Shown one piece after another: positions 25,679-33,953 of a stretch of DNA of 64,000 bases. Made by a program: the position numbers and the translations under genes. The stretch comes from Myxococcales bacterium. Lineage in GTDB: Bacteria; Myxococcota_A; Polyangia; GCA-2747355. Where the stretch lies: contig JAGQIK010000192.1 of assembly GCA_020431405.1 (NCBI GenBank), forward strand, positions 1 to 64,000, read 5' to 3'. Under the pieces are notes generated by a model. That model did not search any database. It had not been told where the DNA came from and was given only the letters and a program-made list of their open reading frames with translations. Position 1 is the stretch's first letter, and every line of letters begins with the position of its first letter.

Positions 25679-26089
25679 ATGCCGGAAACACCGACGAGCA
25701 ACTGTGGCAGCTGCGGCGCACAGCTGCCCCAGCACATGCTGTTGATGTCCGCCGATGGTCCGATCTGCGCTACGTGTCACGCGTCGAGCGCCGATCGCGC
25801 CAGCAAGAGCGTGCTCGGTGACCTCGCCGGTATTCTCGCGGTCGCTGCCGTCGCCGCGCTGATCCCTTTCTTCGTGCACGTGCGCAGCGTGGTCACCGTC
25901 AACGGCGCGATCACCGCCTACCGTGATTGGGTCGCGATCCTCTGTGGCGCCGCCGCCGCCGCCATCGCGGCCTACGGATTCTTCAAGGCGCTCAAAGGCA
26001 GTGGCGGCGCCGCGCTGCTCGCTCCGCTGGCCCTCTTCGGGCTCGGCGCATTCCAGCTGGTCCGCGGTTTTGGTCTGCTCGCCGGCTAG
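25679..26089 (+). CDS. Small membrane protein with N-terminal zinc ribbon
   Basis: 136 residues; ATG 25679 preceded by a strong GGAGG (25667-25671), chosen over upstream in-frame starts. The N-terminus has two CxxC pairs (CGSC at residues 9-12 and CATC at about 30-33, followed by His), a treble-clef/zinc-ribbon layout. The CATCH string also matches a haem c motif, but with no signal peptide the zinc reading is preferred. Three hydrophobic segments follow (about residues 47-66, 80-100, 108-130). Followed 18 bp later by another small membrane-protein gene. Function unknown. Confidence 0.7.
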   Translation: MPETPTSNCGSCGAQLPQHMLLMSADGPICATCHASSADRASKSVLGDLAGILAVAAVAALIPFFVHVRSVVTVNGAITAYRDWVAILCGAAAAAIAAYGFFKALKGSGGAALLAPLALFGLGAFQLVRGFGLLAG

Positions 26090-26107
26090 CCGAGAAGGGG
26101 TGCACAC

Positions 26108-26335
26108 GTGAAGGACCAACCATCTGCAAACGATGTTCGGGCGGCCAACGCGCGCGACGCCAAGATGATGAAGACGCTGCTGTCGCTGGGAGCGTTGTGC
26201 TTGCTCTTCGGCGGCGTCGTCTTCTTCGTACCGGCGCTCGGCGCAATCCCCGGATGGGTGCCGCTTTGCGCGGGTGTCGTGCTCGTCTTGGCCGGAGAGC
26301 AGTTTCGCGCGCGGATCAAGAAGCGCCAGCGCTAG
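26108..26335 (+). CDS. Small two-helix membrane protein, unknown
   Basis: 75 residues, GTG 26108, in an apparent two-gene unit with the zinc-ribbon membrane protein (18-bp gap). Two hydrophobic helices (about residues 22-42 and 46-64) are followed by a basic tail (FRARIKKRQR), giving positive-inside topology with both ends cytoplasmic. Its stop codon lies in a GCGCTAGCGC palindrome that also supplies the stop of the convergent gene at 26332. Confidence 0.6.
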   Translation: MKDQPSANDVRAANARDAKMMKTLLSLGALCLLFGGVVFFVPALGAIPGWVPLCAGVVLVLAGEQFRARIKKRQR

Positions 26336-27369
26336 CGCGCGGACGCCGCGCAGATCAGCGGGCCGCGCCACGCGCGCGCCACGGGACGCGGCCCCGAGCG
26401 ACTGGCGACCGCCTCGCCGTGCCGATACTCGGCGTACCACAGGGTCGGGCCCCCTTCGTCCGACTCCTTGTAGTGCACCCAGTGCCCGTGGCGCTTCCCG
26501 TCGACATATTGGCCGGCTACGTGGGCCTTGCCTCGCGCGTCCCACTCGCGGTAGGGGCCGTGAGGTCGATCGTGGCGGTAGCAGGTCTCGTGCGTTGGCG
26601 TCTTGCTGCGCCCCCAGCTGGTCCACAGGCCCTCTCGGCGACCATCGACGTAGCGCCCGCTGATGACGGTCTCGCTGGTCGCGTCGATAACCCACGCGCC
26701 GTGGCGGCGGCCGTGTCGGTAGGTGCCGGCCATGCGCCCACGCGGCGGCGAGCTAAGCGGCTCGCACGAAAGGCCCTCCTTTTGGCCGCGCACGTATCGC
26801 GCGATGGAAAAGGAGTGACGGTCACGACCGACCGACAGACCATGGAGTCGGCCCGCCTGCAGCGAGAACAGCCCGTGCAGCGATCCATCGGGGTGATAGC
26901 TCACCCAGCGCCCATCCTGCACGTTGTGCCGATACGAGCCGATCTGAATCGGCCGTCCATCCATGTGCCAGGCGGCATATTGTCCGTGCGGAAGTCCTGC
27001 AGCGTCGCGACAGCGCGCCTCCATGCTCGACCCAGTGCCGAAGGGGACGGAGTCGAACCGCTTCGGTCCGTCGAGAACGGAGCCGCGCGGGCAGACGATC
27101 TTCCAGTGGCCTAGGAAGCGATCTCTCGCCCGCGGCACGGGTTGTTTCCACAGCGCCTGAGCCAGCCGCACGCGACACTGCCGAAACAGCGCCGCCAATC
27201 GAGCCCGCCCGTGCACCACCGAGACCGCACCAGGCTCGGCACGCGCAGCGGGTCTCACCGCCGCCCGCCGCCCAGTTCGAGGACAGCCGGCGACGAGGCT
27301 CAACAAGCCCGCGACCACCGCGCCGCGACAGCCAACGCGCAAGCGTGATTCGCACAAGTCTCTCAACAC
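26332..27369 (-). CDS. MORN-repeat (YwqK-like) lipoprotein
   Basis: About 345 residues from a GTG at 27369; in-frame TTG codons at 27357 and 27342 are alternatives, and the true start is uncertain because the first codons lie in a duplicated tRNA-3'-end-like sequence. The N-terminus carries a lipoprotein signal (AVVAGLLSLVAGC). Residues 100-330 contain repeated G-x-(W/Y)-x-x-(Y/W)-x-x-(D/N)G-type units (for example HGQYAAWHMDGRP, DGRWVSYHPDGSLHG, HGHWVHYKESDEGG), the MORN-like pattern of YwqK-family proteins. Such modules mediate protein or envelope interactions; here likely anchored in the outer membrane. It ends convergently with the small membrane gene. Confidence 0.75.
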   Translation of the reverse strand: MLRDLCESRLRVGCRGAVVAGLLSLVAGCPRTGRRAAVRPAARAEPGAVSVVHGRARLAALFRQCRVRLAQALWKQPVPRARDRFLGHWKIVCPRGSVLDGPKRFDSVPFGTGSSMEARCRDAAGLPHGQYAAWHMDGRPIQIGSYRHNVQDGRWVSYHPDGSLHGLFSLQAGRLHGLSVGRDRHSFSIARYVRGQKEGLSCEPLSSPPRGRMAGTYRHGRRHGAWVIDATSETVISGRYVDGRREGLWTSWGRSKTPTHETCYRHDRPHGPYREWDARGKAHVAGQYVDGKRHGHWVHYKESDEGGPTLWYAEYRHGEAVASRSGPRPVARAWRGPLICAASAR

Positions 27370-27473
27370 GAAACGCTGCCCGCGCTCTTTCGGGATGAGA
27401 GGATTTAGGCCTGACGTGCAAGCCGGCGCGAAGGCGCCGGCGCAGCACGGCTCGCACAAATCCTCCCACCCCG

Positions 27474-27498
27474 AAACGCCGCCCTGCGGGCGGCTTTT
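27474..27498 (-). terminator. Displaced tRNA-Pro terminator (bidirectional hairpin)
   Basis: Stem GCCGCCC (27478-27484), loop TGC, stem GGGCGGC (27488-27494), T-run on each strand (TTTT at 27495-27498 on plus, GTTT on minus). On the minus strand it directly follows the copied tRNA 3' end at 27498-27517, so before island insertion it would have terminated tRNA-Pro, now 27.5 kb away. Confidence 0.7.
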
Positions 27499-27517
27499 CG
27501 GGGTGAGAGGATTTGAA
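27498..27517. repeat. attL: left 20-bp att core repeat
   Basis: Identical to 55045-55064 over 20 bp (TCGGGGTGAGAGGATTTGAA); sequences diverge right after it (GCTACC here, CCTCCG at the tRNA). It reproduces the acceptor-stem and T-arm 3' part of tRNA-Pro on the minus strand. Confidence 0.88.
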
Positions 27518-27640
27518 GCTACCACCCCGCGAACAATAACAGGTCGTTAGCAAGACCAATCGTTGGCTGATGGCGAAGCGCTGCCGATTTCGTTCGCGTT
27601 TTCGGACAACGATTCAAACGAGGATGCAGAGGGCGGCACG

Positions 27641-28771
27641 ATGCGGCTTCTTCAAGCCGCCTCCCCATCGGGTCTGATCATCGGGGCGGGCATCGACGAC
27701 ATCGGCGTCGCAGCTCACGGTCAGCTCGGCCCCGACCTCTCCGTGGTGACGAAAGAGCTGCTACGGCTCCCCGTCGCCAGACGTGCACGCGACATCGACG
27801 CTGATGATGGTGCGCCTTGGGACTTCGGCCACGAGCCGGGTGCTCTCGGACCTGCTCTTCGATGCGAGATCGCTCGTCGGCCCGTGCGGCTGCTTCGGCA
27901 CCCGACCGAGCGCTGGACGCGTTGCTGGTCGATTCGCGGCGAGGAGGATGGTCGCGATGTTCAGCTCGCAATCTTGCGTGTCGCCGGTGTCGAGCGTCGC
28001 TGGCAGATGTCTCTGCGGACGAAGCGCGTGTCGGCCCGCTACGGCTCGATGGGCGCGTTGCGGGAGTTCCTCATCGACCGAGTCTTCACGCCCAGAGGGG
28101 CGCTCAGGTTGACGCTGATCGAGCCCCACGTCGACGTAGCCCGGCCTGTGCAACTTGTCGCACCGACTTTTCGTGGCCATGGCGGGTGTGCAGCCGTTCG
28201 TTGGAACCGCGCCCGTGATGTGTGTGCGCAGGTTGGAGCGAAGCGCGTCTACCCGCGGCGCGTAGAAGACGTGCCTGATCACCCCGAGCTTCGAGCCTTC
28301 TATCGCCAACCGACCGGCTTGTGGATCGGCCGAGTGCACGGCGAGCGCTATCTGCGCCTGTACGACGTCCTCGAAGCGCGTCCGGCACTCGAAGCGCTAG
28401 ATCTCGCCGAGCGGCTCTTCCCGCGCGGTTTGTACGCTGCAACGCGGATCGAAGCCGGCCTTCGCCGGAGACGACTGGCCGAAGCCCTGGGAGCAACGAA
28501 AAACGCCGAATGGCCAGACCTCGCTCGGCTACCTAACGCTGACGTGTTCGGCGCATTCCAACAGCAGAAGTTCATCGATCGCGGCCCGCGAAACCGCACC
28601 ACAGTGCAGCGCCTACGACGTCGAGCAGAGACGGCGGGCATCCACATCGCCCTGCGCGAGTTTCGACGCAAGAACGGCCGGAGCTATCCATCGGCCGGAC
28701 TCGCCGCCGCGGACGAGACCTTGGATCTGCGAGCTGCACTCCAACCTGCGCTTTTGGAATTTGGGCAGTAG
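27641..28771 (+). CDS. Possible replication-initiator-like protein (Rep_trans type), tentative
   Basis: 376 residues from ATG 27641, preceded by AGAGGG at 27628; a TTG at 27563 is the alternative. The first island gene from the left end. The part GLWIGRVHGERYLRLYD (about residues 227-243) followed by ATRIEAGLRR resembles the G-x-R...RYxRxYDK...RxE pattern of plasmid/phage rolling-circle replication initiators (Rep_trans/gene II-X type). However, the expected Lys after YD and a clear catalytic Tyr motif are not evident, and the N-terminal 200 residues match nothing I know. If correct it would let the excised island replicate. Low-to-moderate confidence in function; coding nature more secure. 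Confidence 0.5.
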   Translation: MRLLQAASPSGLIIGAGIDDIGVAAHGQLGPDLSVVTKELLRLPVARRARDIDADDGAPWDFGHEPGALGPALRCEIARRPVRLLRHPTERWTRCWSIRGEEDGRDVQLAILRVAGVERRWQMSLRTKRVSARYGSMGALREFLIDRVFTPRGALRLTLIEPHVDVARPVQLVAPTFRGHGGCAAVRWNRARDVCAQVGAKRVYPRRVEDVPDHPELRAFYRQPTGLWIGRVHGERYLRLYDVLEARPALEALDLAERLFPRGLYAATRIEAGLRRRRLAEALGATKNAEWPDLARLPNADVFGAFQQQKFIDRGPRNRTTVQRLRRRAETAGIHIALREFRRKNGRSYPSAGLAAADETLDLRAALQPALLEFGQ

Positions 28772-29052
28772 GCATCTGGCTTGGAAGCATAGCGCCCCAA
28801 GTCAGACACGATCGTGGCTCAACCCACCGAACTCGAACGCGTTTCGCGCGGATACCAGGACCCGAGCTGGAACGGTCTTGGAAGTGACCTGGAGCGGCTT
28901 GGAATCCAAGCCCGCCGCACGCTCCGAGATCCACTGACGCGGAAAAATCGACCGTCGCTCTGCGACTCCAAGCGCTGAATCTAAACTCAGCTTGGAACGC
29001 CGATACTCGCGAGGCCAGATCGTCTGGACCTGTCAGCGACGCGTTTCCGGAG

Positions 29053-29526
29053 GTGAACGATGGCGCGCCCAGTAACCATCAGGAGCTTGTGCGTGCCTGG
29101 CTGAAGGAGTGCAACCACTGCGACTTCGTCACGTACAGTCAGCGGCATCCGAAGGGGCGCGTCACCCTACGTCGTCGAGCCCCTTGGCAAGCACGCGGAT
29201 CAGTCGTGAGCGCGAACCCCAAGCTGACGATCGAAATCATCGCCAACCACGACTACACGGCGAAGATTCGCCAGCTGCAGAAGAAGGCGTCCGAGACAAC
29301 ACGCTCTAACGGCAACGCGCCTTTCGGCTGCTGCAGATCTTGGCGCATCTGGTGCCGGACGACGCGGCTTGAGGTCCGGCGTGTCGGAATCCGACAAGCG
29401 GGGGGAGTTACGCCCAAGCGTCACTACACGCCGTCGAGCAGATCGGACAGCGAGACCCCGTACGCCTGGGCGAGTCGAGCCAAGGTGCTCAGCTTGGGGT
29501 CGAGCACGCCGCGCTCGATTTTCTGA
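29053..29526 (+). CDS. Doubtful small hypothetical ORF
   Basis: GTG 29053 with CCGGAGG just upstream; 157 codons. The first 85 or so residues look protein-like (HQELVRAWLKECNHC, PKLTIEIIANHDYTAKI) and may be a real small protein, but the tail is Arg/Ser/Trp-rich and overlaps the antisense XRE gene by about 100 bp. It may therefore be a frameshifted or truncated remnant. The 281 bp upstream (28772-29052) hold no recognisable gene. Confidence 0.25.
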   Translation: MNDGAPSNHQELVRAWLKECNHCDFVTYSQRHPKGRVTLRRRAPWQARGSVVSANPKLTIEIIANHDYTAKIRQLQKKASETTRSNGNAPFGCCRSWRIWCRTTRLEVRRVGIRQAGGVTPKRHYTPSSRSDSETPYAWASRAKVLSLGSSTPRSIF

Positions 29527-29651
29527 AGATGGGACAGCGAGAATTCGTGGTGGCGCACCACGTCGAGTTGCGACATCTCAGCTTGCTGGCGAACTTCGCG
29601 ACAACGTTGTCCAAGGCGGAGCTGAAGCTCCTCATCGCGGTAGCTGGCCAA
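29424..29651 (-). CDS. XRE-family helix-turn-helix regulator
   Basis: 75 residues, ATG 29651, consisting of just one HTH_3 domain: LGQRCREVRQQAEMSQLDV, LSHLQKIERGVLDPKLSTL and LARLAQAYGVSLSDLL, with the conserved recognition-helix pattern (SLSHLQKIERG). Single-domain Cro/C1-type proteins commonly control mobile-element genes or restriction/toxin modules. It is divergent from the lipoprotein gene at 29745; the 93-bp space between them likely holds its operator. Target not visible. Confidence 0.88.
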   Translation of the reverse strand: MASYRDEELQLRLGQRCREVRQQAEMSQLDVVRHHEFSLSHLQKIERGVLDPKLSTLARLAQAYGVSLSDLLDGV

Positions 29652-29744
29652 AGCAGGACGACACTAGCCAGCCACGTCAGCGCGTAATACGTCACCCTTG
29701 ACGTAGGGCGCCCCATCGAAAACCCTCTGGTCAAGGAGGCGTGG

Positions 29745-31169
29745 ATGGGGTTCTGCACTCTCGCGAGACGTGCTGATGTGCTGGTGGGCGCCGTAGCGGC
29801 GTTGATGGCCGCTTCGTCTGGCTGCACGCGCGACTACTACATCGCGCGAGCAAATCAGCGAGCAGCACGACGGTGCCAGCAGGCTCTAGGGTCGCGCGCG
29901 TGCGCTGCTCAGCGGGCGTGTGGTGCCCTTCGTCGGTTCCCCTATCGTTATCGGCGGTGCGTTCGTGAGCGTCTTGGAGCGGCGCCTGACCGCGCCCAAG
30001 CTCGCGCTGCACCCGTCGGCGGTACCCTACGGCCTCGCGCCGAGCTGCGCGATGGAGCGCTCGAAATTCGGGTGTGCGAGGACGACCCGTGCCCGCGTGG
30101 TGCCGACAAGCTGGTCGTTCTTCTCGTCGGACGTGAGAGGCTCAAGGTAGGGCGAACCAACGCCAGCGGCCACCTGACCGTGCAGCTCGATCAGCTCCTG
30201 CCCAAGAGAATTCTCGCGCGTGCCCAGCCTCGTCCGACGATGAGCGTCCACGTTGCCGGGCTGCAGAAAGGCATCTCAGTCGACCTCGGGCGGTATCTAC
30301 GGGAGCGGAAGGAACGACTCGCGCGGGCTGCCGACGCCAAGGCCAAGGCCGCGCGTGATGCGGCTGACAAGACAGCGAAGGCCAAAGAGCGCGCCGCGAA
30401 GGAAGCGGCGCTGCTCGCCGCGAGAGTCAAGCAGTGGCGCTCTCTGGGAGCGCGACTGACCAAGAAGCGGCGCACGATCTACGCGCGCGACAACGCATCG
30501 CTCTGCTCGACTCCAGCTAAGCCATGCCGCGACGAGCAGGTTCTCAGACTCGGCGACAAGTACACCATGCTGGCCAAAGCACGCGGCTACGTCGGCGTGA
30601 CCAACGGCCCTCTAACGCCGCCGATTGGGCTCGACGCCGTCGACGGCTGGATCAAGCGATCGAACGTGATGACGGAGAAACAGTGGGACAAGGCGCTAGC
30701 CAAACAGCGGCGGAAACAGCGCCGCGCTGAACGGCAAAAGCGGCGTGCGGAACAAGCCCGAGCGCGAAAACAGGCGGCACTCGCCCGCCGCCTCGGTTCT
30801 GCGTCCGCGGTTGCTCTTCTCAAGGCCGGCTTCTCTGGCGGTCGCGCCGTTGCCGTGGCGCGATCGTTGTCGCGCTACGCCAAGTACGTGTCGAGGCGTG
30901 GTGTGCACAACCCCTTCTCGGCCGCAATGATACGAGCCGCGGGGTGGGACCGATCCGCTGGCGCGGAGTCGTATGCTCGCGCGACGAACCGACTCGCGGG
31001 AGGAATGAAACCCGACATCCTCCGGGGCTTCCTCCGGTGGGTCACGTCCGGAGGAAGCCTCGCTCGTCAAACTCGGATCCTCCTAGTCCGTCGTGCGTTG
31101 GCCGCGTGTTGGACGCGCGTGTCACCGGCTGAGGCGGCGAAGCTCATAGCTGCCTTTCACTCGCCCTAG
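29745..31169 (+). CDS. Island-encoded lipoprotein with coiled-coil segments, unknown
   Basis: 474 residues, GTG or ATG start region at 29745 (ATG). An N-terminal hydrophobic stretch ends in SSGC (about residue 27), a plausible lipobox, so likely outer- or inner-membrane anchored. Two strongly charged Ala/Lys/Arg heptad-rich stretches (about residues 185-225 and 315-345) look like coiled coils. Between them a compact part has CSTPAKPCRDEQ. The first 60 residues hold several Cys. It is divergent from the XRE gene. I recognise no family. Confidence 0.6.
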   Translation: MGFCTLARRADVLVGAVAALMAASSGCTRDYYIARANQRAARRCQQALGSRACAAQRACGALRRFPYRYRRCVRERLGAAPDRAQARAAPVGGTLRPRAELRDGALEIRVCEDDPCPRGADKLVVLLVGRERLKVGRTNASGHLTVQLDQLLPKRILARAQPRPTMSVHVAGLQKGISVDLGRYLRERKERLARAADAKAKAARDAADKTAKAKERAAKEAALLAARVKQWRSLGARLTKKRRTIYARDNASLCSTPAKPCRDEQVLRLGDKYTMLAKARGYVGVTNGPLTPPIGLDAVDGWIKRSNVMTEKQWDKALAKQRRKQRRAERQKRRAEQARARKQAALARRLGSASAVALLKAGFSGGRAVAVARSLSRYAKYVSRRGVHNPFSAAMIRAAGWDRSAGAESYARATNRLAGGMKPDILRGFLRWVTSGGSLARQTRILLVRRALAACWTRVSPAEAAKLIAAFHSP

Positions 31170-31409
31170 CGGCCCGCATGCGTTCCCGATAAGCACAAGA
31201 CCGACTGGCGGCCATTGAAGGACTCGGCCTGTCGTGCGCGTCTTCGGCGCCGCGTAGGTGTCCAACACGCCTGGTTGCCAAGACGGCAAACCACGATAGG
31301 AGAATCCGGCCGTCGGCAGCCAACCGGCAGCTGCCGCTCTGCCTCGCCACGGGTGTAATGCTATTGGACGCGTCAGCGAGATTGAAGGTACAGAACACAG
31401 AGGTGCCCG

Positions 31410-32030
31410 ATGAGCGAAGCCAAGGTATGGGATCGGCTGGCCAAGAGCTACGATAGGAGCGTCCGACTCTTCGACCGCAGCTATCCGCGTGTCCGCGAGC
31501 TGCTCCATGCTGACCTGGCTGATCGCGAGCAGGTCCTCGAAGTAGCTGCGGGTACTGGCCAGTTCACCTTCGACCTCGCCGAGACGGTGGGGAACCTGAA
31601 GGCCACCGATGTCTCGCCAAGGATGGTGCAGCGCCTCGCGGGTAAGGTCGCCGAACGCGGCAGCGGCAACGTCGAGACAGAGGTAATGAGCGCCTACCGG
31701 CTCGACGTCGAGGACGGCTCGCTCGACGCCATCTTCAGTGCCAACGCGCTGCACGTCATGCAAACACCCGAGCGTGCGTTGCGCGAGTTCCACCGCGCGC
31801 TGCGACCCAGTGGACGCCTCGTCATTCCGACGTTCTTGCACGCGGCCAACTGGCGGGCTCGGCTGCTGTCGTGGCTTCTCGGCGTCGTCAGCCCGTTCGT
31901 CGCCCATACCAAGTTCACAGCCACCTCGCTCAAGCAAATGGTCGCCGACGCAGGCTTCGCCGTTCGCGAGCCGATCGTGCTGCCAGGGAAGTTTCCGCTT
32001 GCCTACCTCGTGGCCGACCGTGTGGCGTGA
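31410..32030 (+). CDS. Class I SAM-dependent methyltransferase
   Basis: 206 residues, ATG 31410 with GAGGT upstream. Motif I VLEVAAGTGQFT (residues about 42-53) binds SAM; ATDVSPRMV follows as the acidic-loop strand (Asp contacting ribose), and LDAIFSANALHVM and LRPSGRLVIPTFL are motifs of the Methyltransf_11/UbiE-like fold. The C-terminal third (WRARLLSWLLGVVSPF) is hydrophobic, as in lipid or quinone methyltransferases, so a phospholipid substrate is plausible. It precedes the metal-efflux genes, separated by 94 bp, and has no obvious functional tie to them. Confidence 0.85.
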   Translation: MSEAKVWDRLAKSYDRSVRLFDRSYPRVRELLHADLADREQVLEVAAGTGQFTFDLAETVGNLKATDVSPRMVQRLAGKVAERGSGNVETEVMSAYRLDVEDGSLDAIFSANALHVMQTPERALREFHRALRPSGRLVIPTFLHAANWRARLLSWLLGVVSPFVAHTKFTATSLKQMVADAGFAVREPIVLPGKFPLAYLVADRVA

Positions 32031-32089
32031 TGGCTAGGCTGTCTGCATTGCTCTACGCGCTGCGAGTTCAGGCGTGGCGGGGGCGTTGG

Positions 32090-32118
32090 TTGCCGACTCT
32101 GGGAGCGCTTGGTACTCT
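32090..32118 (+). promoter_or_regulatory. Candidate sigma-70 promoter for the metal-efflux operon
   Basis: TTGCCG (32090-32095) and TACTCT (32113-32118) separated by exactly 17 bp, placing the transcription start close to the GTG at 32125, so the first gene could be leaderless. No known metalloregulator box is obvious in the spacer. Based on pattern only. Confidence 0.35.
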
Positions 32119-32124
32119 GATCAA

Positions 32125-32460
32125 GTGCGCCGGAAGCTCTTAACTCGTGTTGTCGCCGTCTTACTCGTCTGGCAGCTGATGCCCGGCATCGCCGAGATCG
32201 TGGAAAACGCGGTCCACCTGGCGAGAGAGGGCCACCTCGCACATGCACCCGAAGACGCAGAGCACCGATCGAGCGACGCCGAGCACGACTGCTCGGGTCC
32301 CTACCACTTCTGCGTCTGCCACGTCTCCACGCCCTTCGTGGTGGCGCACGTTGCCAGTGCGATGACGCCGCCCGCGCCGAGCGTGTGGGCGCCAGCCACC
32401 GTCGTGGGCGCGGTGCATCCCGGCTACGCCTCGAACATCTTCCGTCCCCCCATCGCGTAG
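32125..32460 (+). CDS. Small exported His/Cys-rich protein, CzcI-like
   Basis: 111 residues from GTG 32125 (frame also open from 32074). A signal-like N-terminus (RRKLLTRVVAVLLVWQLMP) precedes a short mature domain rich in His, Asp and Cys (HLAREGHLAHAPEDAEH, HDCSGPYHFCVCHV), suggesting periplasmic metal binding. Proteins of this size and make-up often head CzcCBA-type operons (CzcI). The czcC-like gene starts 113 bp downstream. Family assignment is from composition and position, not a diagnostic motif. Confidence 0.6.
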   Translation: MRRKLLTRVVAVLLVWQLMPGIAEIVENAVHLAREGHLAHAPEDAEHRSSDAEHDCSGPYHFCVCHVSTPFVVAHVASAMTPPAPSVWAPATVVGAVHPGYASNIFRPPIA

Positions 32461-32573
32461 CTCGCCCGACATCGTAGCTGGTTGCCCTGCCGTGTGCTGA
32501 CCGCACGTGCACGTGCGCGTCTGCGCGTGCGTCGGGCGACCGAGACGCGAACCGAAAACCGGCGAGCACTACC

Positions 32574-33953
32574 ATGACCGATGGCCCAGGCCGGCGCGCT
32601 CGCGCGCTATGGCCCGTGCTGGTCGTGATGGGAGGCTGCGCGAGCACGCGCACGACCGCCGCCTCCACATCACCGAGCAGCCTACAACACCGATTTCCGG
32701 CGCGCGCTGCATCTGGGCGCGCGACCCTACCTGACCCAGCGCGCGTCAGGCGGGTGACGCTGGCGCAGCTGCTTGCCTACGGCGACGTTCACGCCCCCGC
32801 CGTGCGCGTCGCCCAAACGCGGGTGGCGCTCGGTGACGCGGAAGTGCGGGCCGCGTCGCCGCTGCTGCCCGCCGACCCGCAGCTGACGCTCAAGCTCGGA
32901 CCCCGGCTGACGGCGAGCGGCAGCGCCATCGACGCGCAGGTGATCTTGCTTCAGCGCCTCCAGATCGCAGGCGAGCGCGGCCTGCGTATCGACGCAGCCA
33001 AGCGGACCCGGCGGCGCTTACGGGCTGGCCTGTCGCAGGTGCGCTGGACGGTCCACCAGCAGCTCCACGCCGGCTATCGTCGGGCGCAGGTTGCCCGCGG
33101 GAGGCTGCAAGCCGCGAAGCGGTTGCTGGCGTTTACCGAGCGGCTGCTGCACATCAGCCGTAGGCGCGAACAGGCGGGCGCTATCTCCGGGCTCCAGGTG
33201 CAGGTCGTCCGCGGTGACCTCGCCCAGGCGCAGCAGGCCAAGATCGCCGCGGACAACGCCTATCTCGCAGCCCGACTGCGGCTCGCCCAGCTCTCGGGCT
33301 GGCCTGTCCGCCATCTACTGGAACCGGACGGACGGGTCGCGGCCCCAACCGCTGCCGTGCCTAGCGCGCGTTCGCTGCTTCACAAGGCCATGCGCAGTCA
33401 CCCTGCACTGCGTCTGACCCATGCGAGCATCGTCGAGTCCGAGGCTCGATTGCGACTGGCCAAGCGCGAGGTCGCTCCCAAGCCGGCCCTGGGCGTGCAG
33501 CTCAACCGCGAGGGCCAGGCGGCTGCGCGAGCGAGCCACATCGTGATGGGTGTGCTGAGCCTGCCGATCCCGATGTGGCAGCGCAACCAAGGTGCCGTAG
33601 CGCGCGCCCGCGCGCGCGTGGCTGTGGCGCGCGCCGAGCACCGCGCCTTGCGCCGACAGCTTCACGCCAGGATCGCCCGCGCCGTTGCCGCCGTGCGCGC
33701 CGGTGCCAAGCGCATCCGCATCTATGGCACGAAGGTGCTGCCGACGTTCGGGACGAGCCTACGGATGCTCCAGCGCGCGTTCGAGGCGGGGAAGATCGAC
33801 GTGCTTCAGGTGATGGTGGCGCGCGGGCGCTTTCTCGAAATCCAGCGTCAGGCCCTCAACGCTTACGACGACTACTACCGCGCGGTGGCCACCCTCGAAG
33901 CGGTCGTCGGCAGCGACGACTGGACGCACGCCGGCCCGAGAGGTGCGAGATGA
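32574..33953 (+). CDS. CzcC/CusC-type outer-membrane efflux channel (TolC family)
   Basis: 459 residues, ATG 32574. Lipoprotein-like start with MGGC lipobox near residue 22. The rest follows the TolC/OEP pattern: two long helical halves, each with Ala/Arg/Gln-rich heptads (RAQVARGRLQAAKRLLAF; ARAEHRALRRQLHARIA) and short barrel strands (LTLKLGPRL, PALGVQLNRE). Trimeric outer-membrane exit duct for an RND pump. Its stop overlaps the start of the adaptor gene (ATGA), and an RND pump gene follows, forming a complete CBA tripartite system. Confidence 0.88.
   Translation: MTDGPGRRARALWPVLVVMGGCASTRTTAASTSPSSLQHRFPARAASGRATLPDPARVRRVTLAQLLAYGDVHAPAVRVAQTRVALGDAEVRAASPLLPADPQLTLKLGPRLTASGSAIDAQVILLQRLQIAGERGLRIDAAKRTRRRLRAGLSQVRWTVHQQLHAGYRRAQVARGRLQAAKRLLAFTERLLHISRRREQAGAISGLQVQVVRGDLAQAQQAKIAADNAYLAARLRLAQLSGWPVRHLLEPDGRVAAPTAAVPSARSLLHKAMRSHPALRLTHASIVESEARLRLAKREVAPKPALGVQLNREGQAAARASHIVMGVLSLPIPMWQRNQGAVARARARVAVARAEHRALRRQLHARIARAVAAVRAGAKRIRIYGTKVLPTFGTSLRMLQRAFEAGKIDVLQVMVARGRFLEIQRQALNAYDDYYRAVATLEAVVGSDDWTHAGPRGAR

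Larger units (their letters stand above)
27350..27517. repeat. Two diverged tandem copies of tRNA-Pro 3' end plus terminator
   Basis: Copy A (27452-27517) and copy B (27350-27407) align along their whole length: TCGCACAA(A/G)T..., CGAAACG, a GC stem, TTTCGGG(G/A)TGAGAGGATTT. Copy A's right end is the perfect 20-bp island att repeat; copy B's right end is a degraded version (TTTCGGGATGAGAGGATTTA). Each also contains the inverted complement of the att core at its left side. They are best read as the native region just downstream of tRNA-Pro, duplicated, perhaps by an older insertion that has since been lost. Confidence 0.65.

Noticed and set aside
25679-26089. CATCH motif in the small membrane protein as a haem c site
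   Set aside because: The protein has no signal peptide and a paired CxxC upstream, which fits a cytoplasmic zinc ribbon better.
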